A stretch of 64,000 nucleotides of DNA from Cymodocea nodosa (lineage: Eukaryota > Streptophyta > Magnoliopsida > Alismatales > Cymodoceaceae): assembly GCA_036874045.1 (NCBI GenBank), contig CM072335.1, positions 1,074,001 through 1,138,000 of the forward strand, written 5' to 3'. A program made the position numbers and the translations under genes. The notes beneath the pieces were generated by a model, which had not been told where the DNA came from, did no database searches, and saw nothing but the letters and a program-made list of their open reading frames with translations. Shown here piece after piece: positions 33,436 through 45,400 of the stretch (position 1 is its first letter; each line of letters opens with the position of its first letter).

Positions 33436-36400
33436 AGATGTCAAAGAATGATTGATTTTGGGGTGGGGGGGATTTACTGCTGCTCCATATGTATTTTACT
33501 CACCTGACTGTTTTTTGTTGTTACTGTAAACAAGATGGGTTTAGATCATTTACACGCAGAGTTGGAGCAGTTGTAGACACAGAGGAGATACTGACCAAAG
33601 AGGATTAAGAAATGTCTCTGTAAAAGGGGAATGGGGGGATGGTAAGTGCAAATCTCTTTAATGAAAAAGAAAGAGAGAATTATCCGGTATATTTGATAAT
33701 AGATGTTTTCAGGCGGTATGTCTTTGTATCAGAAACTTGGATGTCACATTTTCTTTAGGTTTGATTTTTAACTTTCTTGTTTGGTGACACATCTATTGTC
33801 AAAGAACCAATTACAGTAGTTTAGTTAAGAGTGAAATATTATCATCAGCATTCGAATTTTGATGAATCTAAACTTACCTTAGGTGCAAGTGCAGAAGAAT
33901 CCAGTATCTGGGTAATGTGAACGAACGTTCAGTCCAAGACAAAGTTCCTTTAATTGCAAGGTCCTCGGATTGTGCTATCGTTTGCTTGGAGATGATCAAA
34001 ATGGATCAACGGGCAAGTCTAAGTCTGTCTGGATTTAATATGTTTACAATGTAACTGGTTACCAAATAAGTTGAAAATCTAAGTGATACGGTCAGAGGCA
34101 ATCGAACTACTGTGTACCAATTGAGATGATTCGAAATATGGAGAATGTTTTTAAGTGTTGCTTTGGAGGAAAAATATACATTCTTGCGATTTGTATCGAA
34201 GAATCAATTTATATTTTGGTCATGGTATAAGAGTTGGATAAGAGTGGACTTCAAAGAGTTGACGGATGATAAGTTTTGGAAATCATTCTACTACTTAAAA
34301 GTATAAAATAGCTAACCTCTAAGCCCTTGTTAAAACCAACCTCATCGTGTTGGAAATCTCTCACCGAGCTTAGACACCATCTTCCCTCCCTTTGGCATTA
34401 CACCAGTATCAATAGTTTCACCATTACTTAATATAGGCTATTAAGTATGATCTTAATATAAGAGTAGACTCTCTTTTTTATCAGACAGATCTTTTAAAAT
34501 GAAAATTTCCAAACCTATAACATCATCCTAGCCCATGGTTGACCACCTCCATCTCTTCTCAACACCACAATAAATAGCTCCATCTTCAGAACACCACATT
34601 TCCAGCACCAGCCTCTTCCACAGTTCTCTTGGTCGTCCTCATGGATGGACAAAGTCATGGTAGGATGGTATGTTAGTACCAGACGAGATATGTAGGAAGC
34701 ACGTGTTTTATGAGAACCCAATGTGTTGTCGTGCACAAGGAAGTGAACTGCCGTGCAAATTAGCCCATGAACAAGCCTTTTGACAATTGACCTTATTTAA
34801 TAGGCCATGGACTTCAAGCAAAAATATGAACATGATATGATATCAAAGCCTATAAATTTGCTCATGACCCATGAGCATAGCCATCTTGCAAAAACTGCTG
34901 CTGCTTCACCAACACAACCACTTCACTAGCTAACCTATACATCACTTTGGAATAAGCCATGAAGGTGTCATCTAAAATGATCGGCATTCACTTGAAAGCA
35001 GCATCAAAACCAGCTCTTTGCTTGAGATCATAGAAAGAAGAGGAACTTGGCTAAAATGAAATTGATGCAGAATAAGATTGCCATTCAATCGAAGCAGTAG
35101 GAATTGCATTTACTACGATGAAATGAAAATGAGGTAGAACATGATGAACTCTGGAATGAATGACAATGGAACGGCTTCATTTCATTACCCTGTTGGGTAA
35201 ACATTTGCAATTATCCAGAAACAGGTTTGAAATCGTCATTTTCCTCATTGTATAAACAAGGTGCATCTATCAAATGCTTTGATCCCAAAGATACTCCTAT
35301 TAGAACTGTTATTATTAAAAAAGGAAGTCAGGTTACCCAAGCATAGAGAACACAGCAGAGTATAATGCCTGCAGAATTGTGCTGTCTGCTACATTTGGTC
35401 CCTTAAGTGGAAAAACTACATGGACACAGAGCAAAACCGGAAAATTTCATCACGCAATTTGCCGTCTCTGATCAAGATGTTGGCAGCGATTTGTCTGTCA
35501 ACATTTAGTGATTTGTACCTAATAAGAGTAAAACTTGAAGAAGAGATTTCAAGTTCTAAATGCTTGTCTCAGGCTCTTTCGATAGCTGTACATTCAGCTG
35601 TGCACCTCAAAAGAAGGACCTGGAGGAGGAAATATCAATGTATCAGAAATTTCTGCTGAAATATGAGGGGCACTAATCCTTTTTCTGATATTGGTAATGT
35701 TTTTGAATTGTATTGATTGACATTTCAGTATTTATGGCAAATCAACATCTTCTCCTCATCGAGTTTCCTTAGATTCCTGTGCAGGCCATTAGGATTTCTG
35801 CAGAATCTGAACAAAATTTTGTCAGAATCTATTTTCAAAGATTCCTAAATTTCGTACAAATTACTAAAATTAATGGCCAAACAAATATAATCTGGAATTT
35901 GCATTTCTGAAAGGTCAGGAAAAATCAATTCGACCCAAAATAATACTTTCGAGAAGTTGCAATATAATCCACTTGAACGAAAGCAGACAGTCACTGCCAG
36001 GAGTTCGAATGCACGCGTTTTTTAAGTTCTATTTAGCAAGTAAGTGTGAGGTGAAGTCAAAGAACTTCTTAATTAAAGTGTAGTCACAGTAGTATACAAA
36101 ATGCAGGTAAATAAATTTCCAAGAAGCATAGAAAAATATTGTATTTTGCTTCTTGTACTTCTTTTACCATTGAATTACTATATGCACAAGCAAAGTCATA
36201 CTAAAGAAGCAAAGATCACTTTTCATGTTAAAGGTGGAAATGCATAAACACCCATAATAAATACCAATGAACCGTACTAGAGTCATCACTTTCCAGAGGA
36301 TACCAACTGCACCTCTTTGCACCATAGAATTAAAGAATAGATGTTTGCTAGCAAATTATATAAATGAAAAGGAAAAAAGAGAGAGGGAAATTATACTGAC

Positions 36401-37171
36401 CTCCATGAATAGCTCTAACTAATGCTAAATGAAGGCAAGCATATTACATCTGATGTAAACATAACTGTATTAACATGTGCAGGTCGACAGAAACTTCTAA
36501 TCCCATCACTTTGCCAATTGTTCGCCCAACAGCATTAGACATATTTCAAAGATCAGAAGGAACATACAACAGATAACAATTGTTTAAAGTGGGGCTCCTA
36601 AAACAAAAGCTTCCCTAGGTTGATGGTGATAAATAAAATAATAGGCAAACGAAACAAAAAGACCCATGATGCAACGAATTGTGTCCTTTGAAAACTGAAA
36701 GATGAATGAGCCTTTGGCCGGGAGTGGTTGAAGTCTAAACAGTAACGAATGATGTAGAATCTCAGTTAAAGCAACAAATGGATTTCCTTTTATTTTTGGA
36801 AACGTCAATCTAAACTCCAGTAGCCACATTCAAACAAGCACCGCCAACAACAAAACCAGCCCAACCAATCATCAAAACTTATGGGCTACAAGAATCCCAA
36901 GCATCCATCAAACTACAATCTTGGTCTGAAAGCAATCCACAACCAAGAAAACCCAAGATTCCAAGGAGCAACAGAAGATCCTCAATACTAAATTAGTCGC
37001 TCGGCACTAAACCGAAAAACAATCCCCAAAGCAGAAAAGCATTGCCATGTAAGAAAGGAAATAGAACGACACAACAAAACACGATGAGAAGAATAAAAAA
37101 CATTAGTTCCGAGAAAGAAAGGTCAAATCCGGAAAGCACAGGGGAAAGGACGAGAAGAAAATTTCTTACTT
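33436..37171. other. WRKY 3' UTR and intergenic; no gene seen
   Basis: The WRKY 3' UTR probably ends near 33.7 kb. The rest holds short interrupted frames. One stretch (35340-35665) reads with few stops across three frames (SGKTTWTQSKTGKFHHA, then LEEEISMYQKFLLKYEG). It could be a decayed exon, but I cannot name a family. Confidence 0.4.
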
Positions 37172-37549
37172 TTATCTCGACAGGCGGGGTCCAGTCTTCC
37201 TTTTCTTCCATGGCTGAAGAATGGAGTCCTGGAACTTGGTGGGCATTGTCATCTGCCTTCTCCTGCTCCTCTTTCTCGTACCCAATTCAGATACTCCCTC
37301 CCCTTCTATCCCACCATTGTCCATCTCCTCAAGCTTCACTCCCACCTCTTCCCATGCATTCCCAGCCCCCCGCCCCTCCACTTCCCCCACGGCCATGACC
37401 AACAGATCGAGCCCCTTGCAACGGAAACTTGGTGCAATGGAAGTGGATGAATTGGATGGAGGGGAAGGAGAGGAGGAGGGTGCCGGAGGTGGTTTGTAGG
37501 AGGGGGTGCAGTTCAATGAAGAAGTGGAGGAGAAGTCTCGAATTCTCAT
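37172..37549 (-). CDS. Small basic protein of unknown function
   Basis: 125 residues starting at an ATG (MRIRDFSSTSS) preceded on the minus strand by a C/T-rich leader (about 37550-37730). The N-terminus is Ser/Pro-rich. The middle has FRCKGLDLLVMAV and an acidic stretch. The C-terminus is strongly basic (RKRSRRRQM, then QDSILQPWKKRK), so nuclear localisation is likely. I do not recognise the family. A GTAAGA donor lies two bases after the TAA, so a 3' UTR intron is possible, with 3' exons between about 36.5 and 37.1 kb. The opposite strand is also open (37221-37499), but its frame lacks a convincing leader. Confidence 0.45.
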   Translation of the reverse strand: MRIRDFSSTSSLNCTPSYKPPPAPSSSPSPPSNSSTSIAPSFRCKGLDLLVMAVGEVEGRGAGNAWEEVGVKLEEMDNGGIEGEGVSELGTRKRSRRRQMTMPTKFQDSILQPWKKRKTGPRLSR

Positions 37550-39451
37550 CGGGAATGGTCTGGGATGGTCAGAACTCAGAACAAGAACAGGCCCTGCACG
37601 GAGAGAATCGGGGGTTGGGATCGGAATGGTCGTCGGAGGAGGAGAGGTCGCGGTCGGAATCGATGGAGAGAAGAAGCAGGAAAGACGAGGGGGAAGTATC
37701 GGAGAAACGAGAATTCCAATAGGAGTCTTCGTTTTTTTTTTTTAAATAAAAAATAAAAAGACTTTCAAATACCAATTATTTAATGTGGGAGACTTATTTC
37801 ATCTCGAAAATTTCTTGTCGTTATAAATTTTACAAGAGAAAAAAAATAAATCAACCACGTTACATTTATCTGTCATTAGTAAATTTTATTTTTATTTTTT
37901 TTCGTAAGAACAAAACGTCACACTAACAGATTTGGTGGTGCAATGATTTCACAACTGATTAGAAGATGTTCGGTAATGATTACTTGCTGACAAGCTTCTC
38001 AAGCATTTTTCATATGTTATGTCATTTACATATTTTAGCTTCAACTTGAACTGGCATGCTAAAATTGATGTGATTTATATGATTTGAGTATCATTCTAAT
38101 GGGCCATCATGTCAAACTGAAGGTGGGAGTTGAAGTCCAATTTCTACCCGGCTCACATTGCTCTTTTACGGTGAATTGCCCAACCCCGTTTAGATAATCT
38201 ACCAAGGAATGGAAAAACCAGTCATACCATCCAACGCAGGTTAACCTCTACATACATGTAGTGCTGTTGTTCCTTGGATATCAGGCAAAATAATGTTTCC
38301 AAACCTTTTTCATAAGTTGACTCCCGATTGGCTTATTGAAAATACAATACTACGATTGTATCTTCTTTATCAGTGCTTTTCTAGAATTTTTTATATGATT
38401 ATTACATACAGAACCTCATCCGGACGACGGTAAATCGTTTTACATGGAAGGATACAAAGCAGTTCATTTAAGAGTGAGGCTACAAACATAGAATTTACTC
38501 CGGAAAATATCATTTGATTTAAATGATAATTGTTTGCATCCCCCCCCTCCCCCCCCCTTGCAATGAAACGCGGACTAGCAGTACCGAACAGGTCCACAAA
38601 GAAGGAAACTCAGAGTGGGGTTCTATTCCATTTCGGAATAAATGGGTCCCATGATGTTGTGGAAGTCGGGATAAGTATACTGGATGAAAGTGCCAGGCAT
38701 CTCTTTCATCCTATCAACTTGTCCCAGAGGCCCAAGGACGAAAACACACTTGAGTCGGCTGAAATAATTTTTGTTTGTAGTTCTACATGTGTAACAGCAA
38801 ATTAAAATTCAGGGGTTCAATACCAAGCACATATGACATATCCAATCATCCACTCCTTTAGACCCTCCATTTTTGCTATTTCTCAGCGGTGCCATCAAAG
38901 TGGGAGCTAACCCCATTTTGTCTTCCCCTTTCTGCGCCCTAACATAGACATTGATATGATTCTGTTTTCTGAACATTATTTAGCATTTATTTTTGTCGTA
39001 TAGGATTAAAGATAATGCCTGATGAGTGTTTCTTTTACATTTATTATCTTGTATTGCATTAGATTTATTTATTTATTTATTTATTTTTACCAAAATTCAA
39101 CCAAACGGACTTGAATGCAATCGATCTTGATTAAATATAACGATATATGGGCAATGAAAAACGAGTAAATTTTCTTATATATAGCATGACTTCAAATCGA
39201 GGGCTCATCGTCAGGCTCTCATAATAAATACTTCAGGAACAATGGTGCTCGATGAGATCTAGCATGCGAACCCAGGGAAATCAAGAATCCACACTGAAGT
39301 TTTTTTGCACATCAAGCCACACCAAAGTTATGACTGCAAAGTCAAACTTGAAATTGAACTGGTATAAGGTGTGAACAAAATGTGGGAAGTGCAAGCTTCT
39401 TCCTTCAGCTGAGGACGTCACACAGGCTAGGTAAAGTTAGCGTGGTCTCTC
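37550..39451. other. Intergenic; no gene seen
   Basis: Leader and promoter of the small basic protein on the left, and the 3' flank of LOLITA on the right. A C-rich tract lies at 38540-38557. The short frame at 38530-38805 has no recognisable content. Confidence 0.45.
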
Positions 39452-42400
39452 TTAAGCATCGGTTGGAGGTTTTAACCGAACCAGCCTTCTGATTCTATCC
39501 TTGTCTGTATTCTCCAGCATGCCCTTCAAAATCATATAAACAATATGAGCATAGTTAATTCGATGTAATTGGAAATATAATGGTAATTAGTCAATGAGAA
39601 AAATAGCATCGAATTCCCATTGACATTAGCATGATTCTCGCTTTTAAACCAACAACCTGAGTTTGTGATTGGAAATTTTATTGATTCCCAAATCCTTGGC
39701 AAATGACAAGTCCATATTAGGAGTAACACGACATAATTACTATGTCCCTTATTCCTTTAACGAAACCAATTGTAACATGCAATGCGCATTTGTGTTCAAC
39801 GAGAAGAATTGTGCATTTGTGTTCAACAAGAAGAAATGCACATTCGCATTTAATGAGAAGAAATCCATAAGTGAAGATTAGGAGGTTTTTCCTGACGGCC
39901 TCCTGAATTTAGAGATTCTTCCCACAATACCAATGCCCTTTTTATGGCCTCTTTGAATACATATTCCAACTATCACCATGCAAAACTAGGAAAATCTGTT
40001 GAACATTTGGAAAATTATAAGAAATATCTGTTCAGGATGTCAGTCAGAACCCGTGTTCTGCATGCACGCCAAATCATTGATTGTGTTATTTAGTCAACCA
40101 TCTCCTGTCCCCCCCCCCCCCCAGCCCCTCGACCCCGGCGCGGGGGGGGGGGTTGACTCTGAGACTTCTAGAAGTCAGTCTCTGTTTGTGGAAGTCAGGT
40201 TTAGAAGTTGCTGGGACTACTCCAATGAATCCTTCTTTGGTGAATAAAATGGAGTATTTGGCATCCCAAGCTTCACTCGGATCGTAATAAACTTTCTCGT
40301 TACCATAAAACTTTCTAATTAACACTTGTTGTCTGGTAATTGGTCAGCTCTCACCCACCACCACTAACTATGACAACTATAAATATCCCCTCAACCTTAA
40401 AAGCATCCATTAAAAGAGAGAGAGAAAGGCAATCTCCTGTTGAACAATTACTACCAAAAAAGATCTTAAATGCATACATTACATGAGAGAGAGAGAGGTA
40501 ATCCCTTGCCGAGCAATTATTCCTAGAATCTGATCTTCATTCTCAAATCATTTATTTAACTTGAACATCTAAGTTGACCCCATGCACTGAAGATTGGTCA
40601 ATCATTTTTTAATAAGCTCAGTACTGAACATCAATTTCCTTCTAAGTTGTTCAACATCGCAGCCCCACCTTACACTCAACTCATCAATAGTGCTATTAAC
40701 ATGTTGCCTGTCACTTGAGGCAATACCCAATCCGTAGGTTATGGGTAGATCATTCCTAACTATTGATTCATGTAAGGCACCCCAATCACTTGATTGAACA
40801 CAATCATTTTACATTATAGGACTTTTTTGAGGACATTACTAACATAGTCCCCTTAATGTGGTAGGCACCGCCGGTCTTGTACCTTGAGCCCACTGCGACC
40901 TGGATTGTAACAGTGCCATTGTCACCGAAGAAGACAGTTTCCGAAAAGAATGAGAATTACGGTGGGACACAAACACAAATTATATTACTGCAGAAACACT
41001 TGATAACAAAATGGAAGTTGAGTTCTGGAATAAAGGAAATTGGCAAATCAATAAGAGACATAAGTCTAACAGATCGACCATGCCCCTTCCGATCAAGAGG
41101 TGCTTATTTATGTTACTTAATACTATAATAAACAGCATGTGAGATTCATGTGCCCAATAATTAGACATCCTCAAACAGCAGCTTCTTCATTTTCTGGATC
41201 AATTGTTTCTTCATCTTCCTCCCTAGATGCCTCACCTCCTATGCCTATCGCCTCATTGTTGGTCCCATTTCACTCAGTGTTATGAGTTTGCTTTCTAAAG
41301 TTGTGATGTATTAACTTCTCCCCCTCTCAGAGGAAGCTCGTTCGCTGAAATTCCAGGTGTTTCTTGTTAAATGTATAATAATCCTCCCAGGTAGTTATTT
41401 CCTCACTTCCTCACTGCCTTTGGATGAGCAGTTGACTGACTGCTTGTCCCTTTCTCATGTGGCACTCTTAAGAGTTTCGGAGGTTTCAATTTGGCTCCTT
41501 GAGGGTTAGACTGGTAGATATTTTGCAGTTCTATGAGCTCCATCTAAGGGGCTTCTCCATGATACAGCTTTAGTTGAGACACATGGAAAACTGAGTGAAT
41601 TTAGGCCCCTTCAGGTAACTGCAAGTCATAAGCAATCGCTCCAACCTTGCCTCAGATCTTATATGGTCCATAATATCGAGGTTGGAGTTTTTGGTGTGTC
41701 AATGGCTTGATCGTTATCTACTTGATAGCATGTAACTTAACCTAAACCCAATCCACTATCGACAAGTTGCTTCATGCGGCTCTATGCTTGCACCAGCTAC
41801 TGCTTCAAGTTGCTTAGTATCTTATCTCAATCAATGGCTTGCCATTCCACTTCCACATCCTTGATTGTGCCTGAAACATGAAGAGAGTTGGAGGTGGTGT
41901 CCCATATACAGCTTCAAAGGGGGTCATTCTTGTCATTGAGTGCTGCATAGTATTGTGGCAATACTACACCCAAGTCATTGGCTCGGCATGACAGAAATAC
42001 CTCAAATATATCTCCACCCACTAATTTACCACTTCACTTTGCCAGTTGGTTTCCAAATGATAGGAAGAACTCATCTAGAGTTTGGTGCCCATTTGCACGA
42101 ACAGCTCCTTCTGGAACAAACTAGTAAACATGGTGTCCTGATCACTGACAATTGATAATGGTAAGACATATAGTCTTACGATATGGGTTGAGAACATATA
42201 AGCCACGTACTTGGCAGTGTATAGATGTTTCAGGGTGACAAAATGTGTGCATTTAGTGAGTCTACCACCATTAACATCGAGTATCCTTTGGAAAAGGGTA
42301 GCCAACAAATAAAATCCATAGAGATATCCTTCCACAAAGCACTCAAGATTGACAACAACTACAGGAGACCAACTAGCTTGAGTGTTTCATACTTACATTG

Positions 42401-45400
42401 TTGACAAGTATGACACTCCTTAATGAACTGCTTCACTTCTTTCATCATGTCTCTCCAATAAAAATTCCATTTGAGAGTTGACAATGTGTTCTTAAATCTT
42501 ACATGACCACCAATTCATGAAGTATGTATTTCATCTATAATCTTACCTATCAGTGTTGTCCTACCATGGAAGAATATCCTGCCTTTGTATAGCAGTGTCC
42601 TGTTCCGCATGTTGTATTTTGCCTAATTCAATTGTCCTTCCAGGTATTCTTGCGACCTTATTTGCGGGAATTGATCTTCCACATAATTCAACTTTAACTC
42701 CTCAAACCAGTTGTCTTGAGGACCTAAGATGGCAAATGCTTCGACTCTTCATACCCTCTAGGATAGGGCATCCACAACAGCATTTGACCAACCCTCTTGT
42801 AGGCCCACTTCATCTAAGCTTCATTGTTCAATCATTGGTCCAGTAAATGTTTCAAGCTCTTGTCATCTGTTCAGATGACGAACATCATTCCTACCAAGTA
42901 ATTTTTCCAATTTTTGAATAGCTATAGATAGGGTTTTTAAGTCTTGTTGGTAAGTTGGCAGTTTTTACGTTGTCTATCCTTAAACAAACAACTAAGATAC
43001 GGAATTAGCCTCTTGTTTTGCATCAAAACAACCCTAACTCCCCCTCGACATGCATCACATTCAATTTCGAAGGGTTGATTAAAGTTTGGTAGCATTAACA
43101 ATAGTACACTGCTCATTGCCTTCTCAAGCTTCTCGAAGGTGGATTGCACAGTGTTTGTCCACCAAAACTTGTCCTACTTGATTAGCACCAGGTGCTGCAA
43201 TGATCCCATATTGAGGCATGAATTATCTATAATAGCCAATCAACCCAAGAAAACCCCTTGGTTCCTTGGTGTTGGAAGGTGTCAGCCAATGGGTCATAAT
43301 TTTCACCTTCTCTTGTTCAATTAACACCCTTTCCAACGAAATCAGATGTCCCAAGTAACTAATCTCTGATACACGATACACTGAATTGGCATTTACTCCA
43401 TTTGGCTTGAAGCATGTTGCTTTTCATCAATTCAAGCACCTACTTTATATAGTGGTGATGGGTACTCCAATCCAAGCTATAAATAAGAATATTGTTAAAG
43501 AATACTATTATAAACTTTCTCACACATCCTTTGAAAATGTTGTTCATTAACGACTGAAATGTAGAGGGGACATTTGTGAGCCCAAATGGCATTATGAGGA
43601 ACTCATAGTGGCCATTATGAGTTCAAAATGCAATTTTGTGCACATCATCCACACACATTTGGACCTGATGATACCTTAAGAGCAAATCAAATTTTAAGAA
43701 AGCATGACTACCTTTGAGCTCATCTAAAAGGTCATCAATTAAAAGGATAAGGAACTTGTCCTTGATGGTTTGCCAATTCAATCCTTAATTGTCCACACAC
43801 ATCCTCCATTTTTCGTTCTTCTTGCATACTAATAGTACCAATGCTAAATAAGGGCTAGTGCTACACTATACCAATCCATCTTGCAAAAGTCCTTCCAAGT
43901 AGTCCTCAATCACCTTCTTCTATTGAGGGTAGTATTGATGAGACCGCTAAGCAATTGGTTGGTTGCCTACTTAGATCAAAATTGCATGGTCTTATTCTCT
44001 TGATGAAGGTAATGATTTGAGTGATTGGAAAACTTTCAAATTATCAAGTAAAATTTGTGCAAGATCTTTGGATACTATTCTTTGTATGTTGTCCTATAGG
44101 TCCCCCAATTCATCACTGCTAGATTGCAATAGCTTAACGATAAAGACTTTATTGGCCTTCTACAAGAGCTTGTTGTGCTAACCTTTTGTTCTTGAACTAG
44201 ATAAGCCTTAAATCTCCTTAAGCATATAGCTTTGATTCTAGATTTCAAATTTCATTATCTTTTTGAAAAATTCCATGGGATATTACCCAAGGATTCCAAC
44301 CATTCAACCCCTAATACAGCTCCATACAACTACAAATTCATTACATAAAAGGTGTTTGTCACTATTAAATCAAGCAACTGTAGTTTTAGGGATCGAAATA
44401 CCCCCAAACATTGGGTCATTATTTTACTTGCCACCCATATGGGAAAATCTCCTACCTCCATGGGTTGTTGCATTAGTTTCTAGGAAACATGGAGAGTTAC
44501 AAAATTATGGGTGTGACTCGAGCCTATTAACACCATTATCTCCAAATTTTCAAGCCTCATTGTCTTGGTTGTGATCTTCCCACTTAAAGCGTGGATGGAT
44601 ACTTCCAAGCTAGATGAGTCTCCAATATCTTCATCTAAATCTTCATCATCATCTATTAATTGCAATAGGAAGGCCTCCCCTAGAGGGTACTTGTGGCCCA
44701 TCTCCCATTTTCCATTCTAGTTGAAGTACAACCCTAGTTGTTTCCTTCTCTCATATTCTTCATTAGTAATTCTTCGAACTAAGAACTTCTCTTTGTGATC
44801 CTCCCAGTTAAAGCATAGATGGATACTTCCAAGTTGGATGAGTCTCCAATATCCTCATCTAAATCTTCCTCATCACTGTCTATTAATTGCAATAGGAAGG
44901 CCTCCCCTAGAAGGCACTTGTGGCCCATCTCCCATTTTCCATTACAGTTGAAGCACAACCCTAGTTGTTTCCTTCTCTAATATTCTTCATTAGTAGTTCT
45001 TCTAATTAAGATCTTCCCTTTGTTTTAATTTCTAGGCCATGTACTAATCAATGGAATGTTCTTGTCATCTGTGTTGATGTCTACCTTTCAAAGCTCTTGA
45101 CTTTTCATTGTTTGGAAGGTAGCCATCTCTATGGCTTCCCTTAAATTTTAGGTTCTAAAGGACCTCACCTTGTATTGAAGTTTTCCTTTTAATCCACTTA
45201 GATGCTAAGTTGCTACTCTTTTATCAAGACATCAATCATGTTGCTCAACCTCTCAAATTCCTTACGGTAATTCTCAAGAGTCCCTTTTTGGCATAGCTTC
45301 ACCAAAACTGTCATTGCATCCTTACATTTTGGGCCAAACCCAATTATCAAGTCAATTACCAACTCCACCCAACTTACTTCCTTCTTCTTTATGTGAAACC

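Noticed and set aside
35420-35659. 79-codon plus frame
   Set aside because: Better reading requires two frame changes, and no family is recognisable. Kept only as a remark on the spacer.
37221-37499. Plus-strand frame with a hydrophobic start (IVICLLLLLFLVP)
   Set aside because: It is opposite the minus-strand small protein, which has a better leader and a basic C-terminus. The plus frame lacks a sensible leader. I am not certain.
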